NCBI GenBank assembly: GCA_039621445.1
Contig: CP154955.1
Span: 39,750,426-39,814,425 of the forward strand
Direction: 5' to 3'
Origin: Euglena gracilis
Lineage: Eukaryota; Euglenida; Euglenophyceae; Euglenales
Length of the DNA stretch: 64,000 nucleotides
Both the position numbers and the translations under genes were made by a program. The notes under the pieces were generated by a model. The model had not been told where the DNA came from. It saw only the letters and a program-made list of their open reading frames with translations, and searched no databases. This document shows, piece after piece, positions 40,586-49,169 of the stretch; position 1 is the stretch's first letter, and each line of letters begins with the position of its first letter.

Positions 40586-41027
40586 GGAGGCTAGGCACAG
40601 CGGGGGGGGGGGCTGAGGGGGGGGAGGCGAGCGGCCGCGCGGGCGGCCGCGCGGGGGAGAGGGGGGGGAGGGGGGTCCGAGGGCCGCCGCACGGGCGGCG
40701 CGCATCCTAAAATCGGTGATTTTCGGGTCAAAAAAGTGGTCATTTTTTGCCATTTTTGGGCCATTTTTGACCAAAAAAAGTGCTTTTTTGGCCGCGCGCA
40801 GAGCGCACGGCCCCCAAATTTGCCATTTTACGTCCGAAAATAGTCATTTTTGGTTCATTTTTGGGCCTCAAAAAAGTCGCGATTTTTTCACAAAAACAAT
40901 TTCTTGGCTATGCTAGGCACAGTGGGGGGAGGGGGGGTCCAGGGGGGGGCGAGCGGCCGCACAGGGCCCGCACAGGGGGGGGGGAGGGGGGGGTCCCGGA
41001 CCCCCCCGAGCGGCGCGCCTAGCCTCC
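40586..41027. mobile_element. GGAGGCTAGGC-ended element, copy 2, in the second RT
   Basis: Same 11-bp inverted ends as 38,656-39,112, with flanks ATT (40,583-40,585) and ATC (41,028-41,030), a decayed 3-bp duplication. Internal layout is the same (G runs, GCGGCCGC palindromes, second CTAGGCACAGTGGGGGG). It lies three codons past YMDDG. Length 442 bp. Confidence 0.88.
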
Positions 41028-41209
41028 ATCGGCCCTTCCGTCGATGTTTTGTCTTTCACGGCTTCTCTGGCCACGGCACTCGGCTCCATTGGGCTCCGAC
41101 TCAACCCCTCTAAATGCGCCCTGTGGGGACCGGGTGTACCCTGTGCCACCCCGAAACCTCCAGCCCTTCAGATCCTCCCTCCCGAACACCTCGCACAAAA
41201 CTTCCTAGT

Positions 41210-41264
41210 CACTCCATGGGGACCGGGAACTGGCAGGATGCCAGTTCCCGGTCCCCATGGAGTG
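41210..41264. repeat. Perfect 26-bp-arm palindrome created inside RT coding sequence
   Basis: Arms start CACTCCATGGGGACCGGGAA and end at a GGA loop. The left arm is RT coding sequence; the right arm is its exact complement and replaces the few codons that normally lead into the LGVP motif. No mobile-element ends are visible, so it looks like an in-place snap-back copy. Confidence 0.85.
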
Positions 41265-41462
41265 ACTTGGGGTACCATGTGACCAGCCCGGCGACAGCAC
41301 CTTCTCCGACATTACTTGGGCCAAGGCATCTGAAAAATTTCAGGCTACCATCTCGTGCCTCCAACAACTGCCGGACCCCCAATTGCAACACTGTTTGCTG
41401 CGCAACTGTCTGGACGGCTGTCGCGTGACACACCTTCTGCGTCAAACCAATATCTGCTCCGG

Positions 41463-41695
41463 TACACAGAGTGGGGGTGTTCCCCCCGCGTCCCCCCCTC
41501 GTCCCCCCCCTCGCATCCCCGCGTCCCGATTTTTTGTTGGGCACACTTTTTGGTCGACCAAAGGAAAATTACATACAATTTTGGGTGATACCAAAGAAAA
41601 CGCGTGGGGGCAGTTGGGCCACAGTTCCCCCCCGCGTCCCCCCCGCGCCCCCCCCCCCCCCGCGTCCCCCCCCCGCGTCCCGAACCATCCCCAGT
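41463..41695. mobile_element. GGGACGCGG-ended element, copy 2 (reverse)
   Basis: Reverse-oriented relative of 27,370-27,640: GGGGTGTTCCCCCCGCG, core CCAAAGGAAAATTACAT and AAAGAAAACGCGTGGGGG, end CGTCCCGAACC. It interrupts the thumb region of the second RT. Flanks CACAGAGTG and CAGTGTG suggest a degenerate duplication. Confidence 0.75.
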
Positions 41696-41790
41696 GTGCA
41701 AATCATCTCAGATTCCATCCGGCATGCGGTCTGTGAAATTGTGGAGCTGGGGTCCCCACGGCCAGCCAGATACCGGCCAGACCTCCTCCT

Positions 41791-42300
41791 CCTCTTTTTT
41801 TTCAACAGCCACCAGCCAGACCTCCTCCTCCTCTTTTCTCCCAGCCACCAGCCACGGCTGGCCGTGGCTGGCGGCGGCTGGGGCTTCTCCTCCTTTTTTA
41901 GTGCCTACTGGAGAGCGCCAAAATTAAAAGTAGGGCAAATTCACCACGGCGCCACCTCGCCGTGGTTATTACGCTCGACGGCTGCGCTCGACAGGTTTAA
42001 TCGCAACATCCATGCCGGCGGATTTTTCAACGGCGAGCAGAAGGAACCGCGGGGGATAAGGGATCAGCACACAAATTTCAGCATTTTGTGCCCCAAATTG
42101 CGCATTTGCACTCAAAATTAGGAATTAGCACACAAAATTAGGAAATTTTCTCTCAAAATTTTGGACTAGCATTCCAAATTAGGCATTTGCTCCCCAAAGT
42201 CAGCTTAACAACATGACCTAGCTTCCATCACGCCATCGGCCAACCGTTGGCCAGCCGTGTGTTCCCCCTAAGAGAGAGTCACTACCAGACTCCTGAGTGG
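41791..42300. repeat. Direct repeats and AATTAGG array
   Basis: 41,780-41,850 holds two copies of GCCAGACCTCCTCCTCCTCT. 41,940-41,965 is a CACGGCG inverted pair. 42,085-42,190 is an AAAATTAGGAATTxGCACxC array. It is followed by CGCCATCGGCCAACCGTTGG and CCAGCCGTGTGTTCCCCC, the same tail that follows the array at 60,230-60,270. Confidence 0.6.
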
Positions 42301-42490
42301 GAAGGTTGTCTGTGCAGACTGTGCAGACTTGGCGAAACTACTCAAAGTATCCAAAAATCATTTACACCCATCCCCTTCTTCAAAACCTATTCCAACAAAG
42401 CACTCCTCATCCAAGTTTGGGAATGAGTTAGAAGACTGTGCCCAAGAAACCATCCAGGCTGCGTCCTCCAGCACGGTCCCCGCCCCTGGG
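42286..42490 (+). CDS. Weak candidate exon
   Basis: After CACTACCAG a plus frame reads GKVVCADCADLAKLLKVSKN, then SSSKFGNELEDCAQETIQAA, with CxxC and balanced composition. It runs into repeat words (CTTGGCCCGAACACAGTTTC) by 42,505. No family; no second exon found. Confidence 0.25.
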
Positions 42491-42530
42491 CTCCCCCTAA
42501 GTCTTGGCCCGAACACAGTTTCTTGACACA

Positions 42531-43039
42531 AAAGAGCCATACTTTGGCTCTTTTGCCAAATCTTGGCAATGAAAATGATATGCCAATCACAGACAACTTT
42601 GTTCACAGACAACTTTGTTTGTTTGGCGTCACAGACAACTTTGTTCAGCTCCACACAATTTGGATTTTTGGGAATGGCAACACCACAAAAACCACATTTC
42701 TCGTGTTTTATTGGCAGTCGGGACACAGCACGAGGCACAGGGGGTTGGTCAGGGGACCACACACTGTTCGATGACGCTCGCCTCATCGAACAACAGGCTG
42801 GGTTCCAGCTCCCATCCCGTCCAGGCAACAAAGAAAGCATCCAGCTCAGGATAAGAGGCTTGCTGATGTTGACACAGTTTGGCGAACTCCAAACAGTTGG
42901 CAACAGCAGCAAGCTCTGCACCTACGGAGCCGGACTTTTTCTTTGTGTTGCCCTGTGCCAGCAAGGTGCCATGAAGGGGGTCCGTCCTAGGGGGAGGTGG
43001 CAAAAGACCATTCACAAAGTTTGCCGTGCGTTTGGCCAT
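42531..43039 (-). pseudogene. Palindrome-capped element gene, family 1 (copy C)
   Basis: On the minus strand, ATG at 43,039 begins MAKRTANFVNGLLPPPPRTD. It continues KVD-less into PLHGTLLAQGNTKKKSG, ELAAVANCLEFAKLCQHQQA, FFVAWTGWELEPSLLFDEAS and VIEQCVVP, stop. In another frame the PHD finger follows: KCGFCGVAIPKNPNCVELNK, VVCDA. This supplies the first Cys pair of the finger, which the other family-1 copies here lack. Between VVCDA and WHIIFIAKI the sequence CAGACAACTTTGTT is triplicated, and near 42,531-42,554 a snap-back palindrome (AAAGAGCC ... GGCTCTTT) replaces PHD codons. Confidence 0.8.
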
Positions 43040-43089
43040 ATTGGCAGGGCTGCAGGAAAAAAGAAAAAAAGAAAAAAAAAGGGGGGGGT

Positions 43090-43329
43090 GACACGTTTTC
43101 AGTGAGGGCATTTGTGGCAATGACACGTTTTCAGTGAAGGCATCCGGGTTCAGGCACGTTTTCAGTGAGGGCATTTGTGTCAATGACACGTTTTCAGTGA
43201 AGGCATCCGGGTTCAGGCACGTTTTCAGTGAGGGCGCCGTTTTTTGGGTCCGAATTTCACAAATTGGCGTTTTTGACCCCTTGCGTGAATCATGACCACG
43301 AATTTCAGGGCAGGCATTTGGCGGGCTCT
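43090..43329. repeat. Subterminal repeats of the family-1 element
   Basis: Four to five direct units of ACACGTTTTCAGTGARGGCA, TTTGTGGCAATG, with variants GGTTCAGGCACG, then the inner terminal region CATGACCACGAATTTCAGGG. The outer tip is separated from it by the family-3 insertion starting at 43,330. Confidence 0.85.
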
Positions 43330-44668
43330 AAAACCGTTAACCGTTCACGGGCTTCCCCACGTGAGGAAACGGGGTGCGTTCACGGGTGCGCACTACGGCA
43401 CCCGTGAACGGACCCCGTTTTCACATATGCGCACCCGTGGTCGGTTCACGGGTGCACGCACGGCAGCCGTGGACGGAATTTTGCCTTTAAAAAAGGGAAA
43501 ATATTTATGCAGTAGGGAAGAGGATTTGAAACAAATGGCGAACCTGGTGAACTTGAGGGGTGGGGGCAGGAATGCAAGAGGTGGCATAGGGAACTGACAC
43601 GCGACAAACTAAATTTCGGTGCGAGGCACATGCTCGCGATGCCTTTCGGCATGGTCAGAGGAACAACGGGACGGATAACTCAACGACAACCCTGACAAAT
43701 CCACGCTTTTTTCGGCGCGCGACGCAGCTCAGCACACACAAAATGATACGTCTCGCCACAAACGGAACAACGAACACTTTTGGCTGCACCCACATCCGTG
43801 TCACTAAAAGCACGCACACCACACCGTGGGCACAACGGAGCCTTGGCCTCCATTGCCTTTTTGGCCCTTTCGTGCGTGACGAGTGGCTTCATTAACGCAT
43901 TGAACTGCGGGAACTGGGACACAGACGATGGTACAATGATGGCATAAACGGGAGCCAATGCCTTGTAAATGTTGCTTACAGCATTTACATAGGTCCGAAA
44001 ACTGGACACTGGCATGGAGCGAAGGCGCCCATCTTTTCCTGCCTTCTCCTGCCTTGTCTGGACCCAGGCATCGGCTTCCTGCTGCGTCTTGAAAAGTTCA
44101 CGAGCATCAACGCACCATCTGGCCCATCCCACCAAAACTTCGTCCAAAGAGCCAAAAACAATGCCATGCCGGTTGCAAACATCCATATACTCCAAAAAAC
44201 ACTTTACTGCGGCATGGTTCTTGGGGCCCAAGTCACAATTTTGACCACCGGTGGGGAGACTGCCTAAAAGGGCATCCACTGCAGCAGCTCCTAGGGAGCT
44301 GGCACCACGTAAAACAGCCAGAAATTCATCTACGTTGGGGGGGCGGGGCATCTGTGCTTCCATCATGTTGGCAAAACGCTTCATCGGACTGTGGGGAAAA
44401 GCAGCAGACAGACAGAAACACAAATGTTAAAAACCCCAAAAAATTCAAATTCCGATCACGGGTAACACCTTGCGCAACCGTGGTCGGTTCACGGGTGCAC
44501 GCACGGCAGCCGTGGACGGAAATTCCGTTCACGGGTGCGCACTACGGCACCCGTGAACGGCCAAAGTTCACCCGTGAACGCCAAAAACGAGATTTTTGAC
44601 CCCCTAGGCATCTCGTTAGGAAGCGCTTGCCTACTGCGAGGAAGCCCGTGAACTTGGTTAACGGTTTT
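43330..44668. mobile_element. Palindrome-capped element, family 3
   Basis: Inverted ends AAAACCGTTAACCGTTCACG, GGCTTCC and GGAAGCCCGTGAAC, GGTTAACGGTTTT bound the element. Subterminal palindromes use GTTCACGGGTGCGCACTACG, GCACCCGTGAAC on both sides. It carries the gene at 43,680-44,384 and is followed at once by its own cap hairpin (44,674-44,770). The whole unit (43,330 to about 44,780) splits the right end of a family-1 element: in the uninterrupted copy at 51,378 GGCGGGCTCT joins directly to GAAAACGTTTTTAAAC. Confidence 0.88.
43680..44384 (-). CDS. Element-encoded protein: recombinase-like helical domain plus PHD finger
   Basis: ATG at 44,384 gives 234 residues; this start aligns with the N-termini of families 1 and 2 (MKRFANMMEAQMPRPPNVDE). 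The middle reads SLDEVLVGWARWCVDARELF, QTRQEKAGKDGRLRSMPVSS, FRTYVNAVSNIYKALAPVYA, FPQFNALMKPLVTHERAKKA. Length, helix pattern and the YVNAV motif resemble the core-binding domain of tyrosine recombinases. The C-terminus is a PHD-type finger, C4HC3: LCPRCGV, VRCSVCGETYHFVCAELRR, WICQGCR stop. Compared with the 11-kb relic, the segment that would start the catalytic domain (VDELLKVL) is missing between the two parts, so this intact frame may encode a DNA-binding, catalytically empty derivative. Function in transposition or its control is inferred, not shown. Confidence 0.75.
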   Translation of the reverse strand: MKRFANMMEAQMPRPPNVDEFLAVLRGASSLGAAAVDALLGSLPTGGQNCDLGPKNHAAVKCFLEYMDVCNRHGIVFGSLDEVLVGWARWCVDARELFKTQQEADAWVQTRQEKAGKDGRLRSMPVSSFRTYVNAVSNIYKALAPVYAIIVPSSVSQFPQFNALMKPLVTHERAKKAMEAKAPLCPRCGVRAFSDTDVGAAKSVRCSVCGETYHFVCAELRRAPKKAWICQGCR

Positions 44669-44673
44669 AAGAC

Positions 44674-44770
44674 AAAAGCGGGGTCCGATCACGATTCCCG
44701 GTGGAGAAACGGGGGGCGCCTACGGCGCCCCCCGTTTCTCCATCGGGAATCGTGATCGGACCCCGCTTTT
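44674..44770. repeat. Cap palindrome of family-3 element
   Basis: Near-perfect inverted repeat of about 97 bp: AAAAGCGGGGTCCGATCACG, ATTCCCGGTGGAGAAACGGG, tip GGGGCGCCTACGGCGCCCCC and complement. One G/A mismatch in the arms. It follows directly on the family-3 inverted end. Confidence 0.93.
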
Positions 44771-44791
44771 TCTTATAGAAAACGTTTTTAA

Positions 44792-44904
44792 ACAAATTGT
44801 GGCTGAGCCCAGATTTCAGCCTGAAAACGTGTTCAGGGGCCCCCTTCGGGGGCCCCTGGCTGAACACGTTTTCAGGCTGAAATCTGGGCTCAGCCACAAT
44901 TTGT
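44792..44904. repeat. Cap palindrome of family-1 element (copy at 44.8 kb)
   Basis: Same hairpin as 34,398-34,513 and 51,397-51,509. It lies between the outer tip of the family-1 copy C (AAAACGTTTTTAAAC) and the start of family-1 copy B. The tip differs (GGGGCCCCCTTCGGGGGCCC) by small insertions from the 34.4-kb copy. Confidence 0.93.
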
Positions 44905-45280
44905 GTATAGAAAACGTGCCTAACCACAGATGCCTTCATTGAAAACGTGTCATTGCCACAGATGCCCTCATTGAAAACGTGTCACCCCCCCCCTTTTTTC
45001 CGCAGCCCTCCCACTATGGCGAAACGCACGGCTAACTTTGTGAATGGTCTTTTACCACCTCCCCCTAGGACGGAACTGTTCCTGGCTGCGAAGGTTGACC
45101 CCCTTCATGGCACCTTGTTGGCACAGGGCAACACAAAGAAAAAGTCCGGCTCCGTAGGTGCAGAGCTTGCTGCTGTTGCCAACTGTTTGGAGTTCGCCAA
45201 ACTGTGTCAACATCGGCAAGCCTCTTATCCTGAGCTGGATGCTTTCTTTGTTGCCTGGACGGGATGGGAGCCGGAACCCA

Positions 45281-46218
45281 CACTACACAAAAATCGTCCA
45301 TGTCACCCGGACACACCGTGTGTCCGGGTTATGGGCGCCGAAGGCGCCCATAACCCGGGTACACGGTGTGTCCGGGTTACAATGGACGATTTTTGTCTAT
45401 ATCCGTTGACTAAGAGGCCCAAGACACACACTGTGTCTCGTGGAACTTAGCCACGCAATGTCTACCCCGTATTTTTTTGCGATTTTTTGTCAAATTTTCA
45501 GTTCACGATGACACACACTGTGTCTCGTGGACTGCCAGTCCACGAGACACAGTGTGTGTCCTCGTGAACTGAAAAAAATCAAGAATTCCCACTGAAATTC
45601 GGAAAATGAAGAAGACCGCAAACAGTGTGGACCGCATGCTCCCCCGACCCCCGAAACCAGATGAATTTGTTGCTACACTGGAAAAGTATTTGGTCGATTT
45701 GCAGAAGGGCCCTGCTGTTGACCCAATACACGGTACGTTGTTGGCCAACGTGTTGGAAGAGAAGCCAAAAGGGACCGCAATTGCTGAGCGTGTAGCTGTT
45801 ACACGCCTGTTGGAGTTCCAGCAGGTGTGTAAACATCTGAACGCTCAGTATGAGGACCTGGATGGCTTTTTTTCCGCATGGGCTGGTTGGGTCATTGACC
45901 CCAGATATTTGTTTGATGAGGCTACCCTCATCAATCAAGCTGAGCAACAACGCCGGGGCACAGTGTGGCACCACATTCAGTTTCGAGACATACCTGTACC
46001 ATCTCAGCTGTTACAGCTCACGGTTGTCCGGTGACCATCTTTCCACTGCCCTGCTGCATTGCATTAGATGTAGAACACCTCGCATTTCTGGCAAACACCT
46101 TTTATTTTTCAGTCCACGAGACACAGTGTGTGTCCCAGTCCACGGGGACACACACTGTGTCTCGTGGACTCAGTCCACGAGACACAGTGTGTGTCTTGGG
46201 CCTCAGTCCACGGATATA
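45281..46218. mobile_element. Palindrome-capped element, family 2 (copy B)
   Basis: 938 bp inserted in the family-1 gene. Left cap: hairpin with arms ACAAAAATCGTCCATGT, CACCCGGACACACCGTGTGT and tip GGGCGCCGAAGGCGCCC (about 45,286-45,403). Inner palindromes CAGTCCACGAGACACAGTGT at 45,495-45,575. Right cap: two CGAGACACAGTGTGTGTC palindromes at 46,105-46,200, then CAGTCCACGGATATAA. The left part also matches 26,525-26,642 in reverse. The unit has palindromes at both ends rather than simple inverted repeats. Confidence 0.85.
45606..46034 (+). CDS. Family-2 element protein, N-terminal domain
   Basis: ATG 45,606 opens a 142-codon frame: MKKTANSVDRMLPRPPKPDE, FVATLEKYLVDLQKGPAVDP, IHGTLLANVLEEKPKG, RVAVTRLLEFQQVCKHLNAQ, YEDLDGFFSAWAGWVIDPRY, LFDEATLINQAEQQ. 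It aligns with family 1 in the start motif, DP(L/I)HGTLLA, LEF..(L/V)C.H, FF.AW.GW and LFDEA. The frame ends in a poorly conserved tail; helical and PHD parts are absent, so this copy keeps only the N-terminal domain. A palindrome with 9-bp arms (TTGATGAGG, CCTCATCAA) sits at the FDEATLI codons. Confidence 0.65.
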   Translation: MKKTANSVDRMLPRPPKPDEFVATLEKYLVDLQKGPAVDPIHGTLLANVLEEKPKGTAIAERVAVTRLLEFQQVCKHLNAQYEDLDGFFSAWAGWVIDPRYLFDEATLINQAEQQRRGTVWHHIQFRDIPVPSQLLQLTVVR

Positions 46219-46439
46219 ATGTGTGGCTCAAGGTGAGCAACAGTCGGGAACTTTGTTCGTTTCAGGGAATCGTTCGGCAACCTCTTTTCTTCTTTGCCAT
46301 CCCCAAAAATCCAAATTGTGTGGAGCTGAACAAAGTTGTGTGTGACGCCTGCGGTTTGGCATATCATTTTCATTGCCAAGATTTGCGGCGGCCACCAAAG
46401 TATGGCTCTTTTTTGTGCAAAGCGTGTCGTGTTCCGTGA

Positions 46440-46600
46440 TGTCCGCCACTTCGTCTCGTTGTGCTCCAAGGCAAACTAGCCTTCTGTCGTGTTGTAGAGT
46501 GCCCCCGACCCGCCTCACTCGTTGAGGACCACCCGGCCTCGAAACCGCCAATTTTTCATGACAGCGTTTTTTGCTTTTTACTCAGGGTGGCCACAGATGC
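46440..46600. repeat. 3' flank of family-1 gene
   Basis: Matches 34,680-34,830 and 50,250-50,400 in reverse (CACCCGGCCTC, GAGTGCCCCCGACCCGCCTC). It is cut at about 46,590 by the G-rich element. Confidence 0.7.
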
Positions 46601-46830
46601 CCTAGGGGGGTCGGCACGCCGTGGCGAGGGGTCCGGCTAGGGGGGGGGGGGGGGGGGGGGTTTGGGCGTTTTTTGGCGTGGCGAGGGGGTCCCGGATGGG
46701 GAAAATTTTCTTTGGCGCGGCTGACATGGCGTGGCGAGGGGGTCTGAAAAGGGGGGGGAGGGGGGGGGTAAAATGGCGTGGCGAGGGGGTCGGTGAGGGG
46801 GGGGGGGGAGGGGTGTGCCGACCCCCCCTA
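46601..46830. mobile_element. G-rich element with GGGTCGGCACGCC ends
   Basis: CTAGGGGGGTCGGCACGCC at the left and GTGTGCCGACCCCCCCTA at the right form inverted ends. The body is made of GTGGCGAGGGGGTC words and long G runs, as in 20,445-20,680. It is inserted among family-1 subterminal repeats, which continue at 46,831. Non-coding. Confidence 0.7.
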
Positions 46831-47100
46831 ATTGAAAACGTGCCTGAACACAGATGCCTTCATTGAAAACGTGTCATTGCCACAGATGCCCTCATTGAAA
46901 ACGTGTTCATGACCACGAATTTCAGGGCAGGCATTTGGAGGGCTGGACACGTTTTTAACGGCGTCAGTTCATGGGTGCCAAAGCCAAACACTAGAAGGGC
47001 AAAATTGTGTTTATGCCCGCAATTGCGCGCACCAACATAAACGTGTTGATGCGCGCAATTGCGCGCATCAACACAATTTTGCCCTTCCAGTGTTGGGATT
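46831..47100. repeat. Family-1 end and GCGCAATTGCGC repeat
   Basis: 46,831-46,950 has family-1 subterminal repeats and the inner end (TGACCACGAATTTCAGGGCA). 46,985-47,090 carries three GCGCAATTGCGCGCA palindromes in inverted layout around AACATAAACGTG. Confidence 0.65.
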
Positions 47101-47179
47101 CTCCTGCAGCGTTCTTTGCCACACAACTGGCTGTGCGGGTCCCGGGTAGAGGCCGGGTGGGAGACACCCGTGGGGAAAT

Positions 47180-47572
47180 TACCCTCACCCCCCCCTAATT
47201 GCCCCCCCCCCTAATTTGCTAATTGGGGGTCCTCAAGGGAGGTCCATTAGCCAATTAGGGGGGGGGGGGTTAGCCCAATTGGCCAATGGACGTTCCCTTG
47301 GCCAACTTTGGCCAATTTCTGCAAGGGCTCAGAAAACCTCCAAAAACGTCCATTTCGAAAATGTCAAAAATTGCCGGATAAGAAAAAGTCATGACCAATC
47401 CAAAAATGCACAAAAAATCGACCAATTTTTCACAAGTCAAAAATTATGGGGTCGAGCCCATAATCGACCCCATAATTCGAGCCCCCCCCCCCCTAATTGT
47501 CCCCCCCCCCTAATTGGCAATGGGGGGTCTGAAGGAGCCCGGCCATTAGCCAAATAGGGGGGGGTGAGGGTA
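47180..47572. mobile_element. TA-flanked element with CCCTCACCCCCCC ends
   Basis: TA-CCCTCACCCCCCC-TAATTG and GGGGGGTGAGGG-TA are exact mirrored ends with the TA on both sides. Inside are a second pair of C-run/TAATTG ends (about 47,480-47,560) and a palindrome GGGTCGAGCCCATAATCGAC. Non-coding. The same terminal CCCTCACCCCCC is used at 60,905 and 61,950-62,167. Confidence 0.78.
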
Positions 47573-47649
47573 TTCAGCTATTTTTTGGACCACACCAGGA
47601 TTCCGAAAATTGGCCAAAAATGGGGGGGGATTATTCGGGGGGGGGGATC

Positions 47650-48060
47650 GGGGTGACGCTGTAGGGGGTGGTTCGGGTCACGGGGGCGGGGGGGGGGGGG
47701 GTCACGGGGGGGGCACAGGGGGGTGACACGGGGGGAACACACATTTTTGGTGGCAAAGTTAGGAATCACCGAGCCAGATTTTTTGTGGAAAAATTCCACA
47801 AATTAGGAATCCCCACACCTGAAATTAGGAATTTGACACCAAATTAGGAATCACCAAGCCCAAATTTGAAAATTTTACACTCAAAATTAGGAATCTGCAT
47901 GAAAATTTTATAAAATTAGGCATCACCGGCCAAAAATTTTCCCTACAAAATTTCGCCGAAAAGGGTCCTTGTTCGGGTCACAGGGGGGGTCACGGGGGGG
48001 GGTCACGGGGGGTCACGGGGGGTCACGGGGGGTCACGGGGGTAACACCCCCCTAGGTCGG
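47650..48060. mobile_element. GTCACGGGG-ended element with AATTAGG core
   Basis: GGTTCGGGTCACGGGGG at the left and six GGTCACGGGG units ending GTAACACCCCCCTAG at the right. The core (47,755-47,940) is an array of AAATTAGGAATCACCxxGCC units. Same plan as 26,840-27,140, with different end words. Confidence 0.65.
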
Positions 48061-48600
48061 GCCGACCATAGGTTGGGCCGACCTAGGTCGGCCCGACCTC
48101 CAGAACTAGCATGGCCAATATTCCGCCCAGGGCCGGGGGTTAAAAACTCTTTAGGGGGGGGGGGTGGACTAATTATTGGTCGTCAATGACCAGTCGGCCC
48201 GATCACCAATGGTTGCTAGGCAATCACCAACCGAAGCGACTAGTCGCTAGCGATCACCGAAAAATCCATCACCAAATTCCCGCATTGAGCCGATCGACTT
48301 TTGAAGGGTCGACCAACCCAAACCTCGATTTCCCCAAAATTGAGGCGAAATTGAGTTGTCACCACAACTTCCGACCGGTTCTGGGAAGTCGATCGACTAG
48401 GGTCGATCGACTACGCAAAACCTCCCCCTCCACTCTGATGTAAATGGGATTTTGACACCGACTGGTAGATCGACTAGTTTTCCTTTGATGAATTATCATG
48501 GTTTTTGTAATCCTTCTTATTCATGAACCAGTATACCAGGAAGGAATCAATGGGGGGGCATTGGGGGGTGGGGCGAAAGCCCAAATTGCAAGAAAAAGAG
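48061..48600. repeat. Foldback cap with CTAGTCG and GATCGAC palindromes
   Basis: GGTCGGGCCGACC at 48,055-48,100, GGCCAATATTCCGC, the cap TTAAAAACTCTTTAGGGGGG, then GCGACTAGTCGCTAGCGATC, AAGTCGATCGACTAGGGTCG and ATCGACTA. No gene was found to 48,600. Confidence 0.5.
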
Positions 48601-48937
48601 TTGTGTGCAATTGATGGCGCATTTTTTTCAAGGGGTCCCAAAGAAGCGAATGGAATTCAAAAAGATTTTAAATATTAGCTCATTTCATGAACTTCAAAAA
48701 CGAAATTATACGCTCCATTGTGCATCGCAATGCCCAGGACAGTTTGATGTCATGAACGCGCGTTCCTTCGTGCGGATCATTCCGCGACCTACTTTCCAAT
48801 TTTTTTCCCGCTCGGGTTGGGTTCCAATTTTTGTGTGGCCAATTCTGAGTTTCTCGCATGGATCTGAGTCAAGTTTTTTTTCAAATAATCCATGGCGCAC
48901 CCAATCCAACTTCAACTTTTTTCACTCCATTTTGCAG

Positions 48938-49106
48938 ATGAGATCTCTTTTCTGCTTAATTCTCTTGATCTTTTCCGCCAATGCCGCCGACCCGTACATC
49001 CGCACCTTGTGGGCAGACAACGGCGTTGTGTATGGGGATATTTACCATTACTACCGTCCTTATTTCTTTGGGTTTGACCGCATGCGGATTCAGCTGTTCC
49101 ACAAAA
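48938..49106 (+). CDS. First exon of a secreted protein
   Basis: The acceptor-like CTCCATTTTGCAG is directly followed by ATG at 48,938. The exon reads MRSLFCLILLIFSANA, a clear signal peptide, then ADPYIRTLWADNGVVYGDIY, HYYRPYFFGFDRMRIQLFHK. A donor GTATAA at 49,107 is the simplest end. The frame stays sensible to about 49,160 (SITGGEQLLGVATRLRFE), so the true donor may be later. Aromatic-rich mature sequence; no family recognised. The C-terminal exon at 57,651-57,962 is on the same strand with similar style and may complete the gene. Upstream 48,605-48,930 has moderate composition and could be 5' untranslated sequence. Confidence 0.6.
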
Positions 49107-49169
49107 GTATAACTGGTGGCGAGCAATTGTTGGGAGTGGCAACCAGGCTTCGTTTTGAAGGAAGTTTGC

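Larger units (their letters stand above)
40530..41790 (+). pseudogene. Second reverse transcriptase relic
   Basis: LIVWYMDDGTVIG at 40,550-40,590 holds the RT catalytic YMDD motif. It is cut by the GGAGGCTAGGC element and resumes at 41,028 as GPSVDVLSFTASLATALGS, IGLRLNPSKCALWGPG, the segment that follows YxDD in this RT family. After a palindrome at 41,210-41,264 it continues in another frame (GDSTFSDITWAKASEKFQ, LQHCLLRNCLDGCRVTHLLR, the thumb region). A second insertion (41,463-41,695) precedes VQIISDSIRHAVCEIVEL. The upstream palm and the endonuclease are missing. It is a different RT lineage from 36,120-40,129. Confidence 0.75.
45016..46439 (+). pseudogene. Palindrome-capped element gene, family 1 (copy B), split by family 2
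   Basis: ATG 45,016 opens MAKRTANFVNGLLPPPPRTE and runs to FFVAWTGWEPEP at 45,280, where family-2 DNA (45,281-46,218) begins. The gene resumes at 46,219 (CVAQREQ-type words, SGTLFVSGNRSATSF). It then jumps, out of frame, to AIPKNPNCVELNKVVCDACG, LAYHFHCQDLRRPPKYGSFL, CKACRVP stop at 46,439: the PHD finger. So an internal deletion removed the helical domain and whatever lay between it and the finger. About 35 bp of coding sequence that forms a palindrome in the intact copy is missing exactly at the insertion. Confidence 0.82.
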
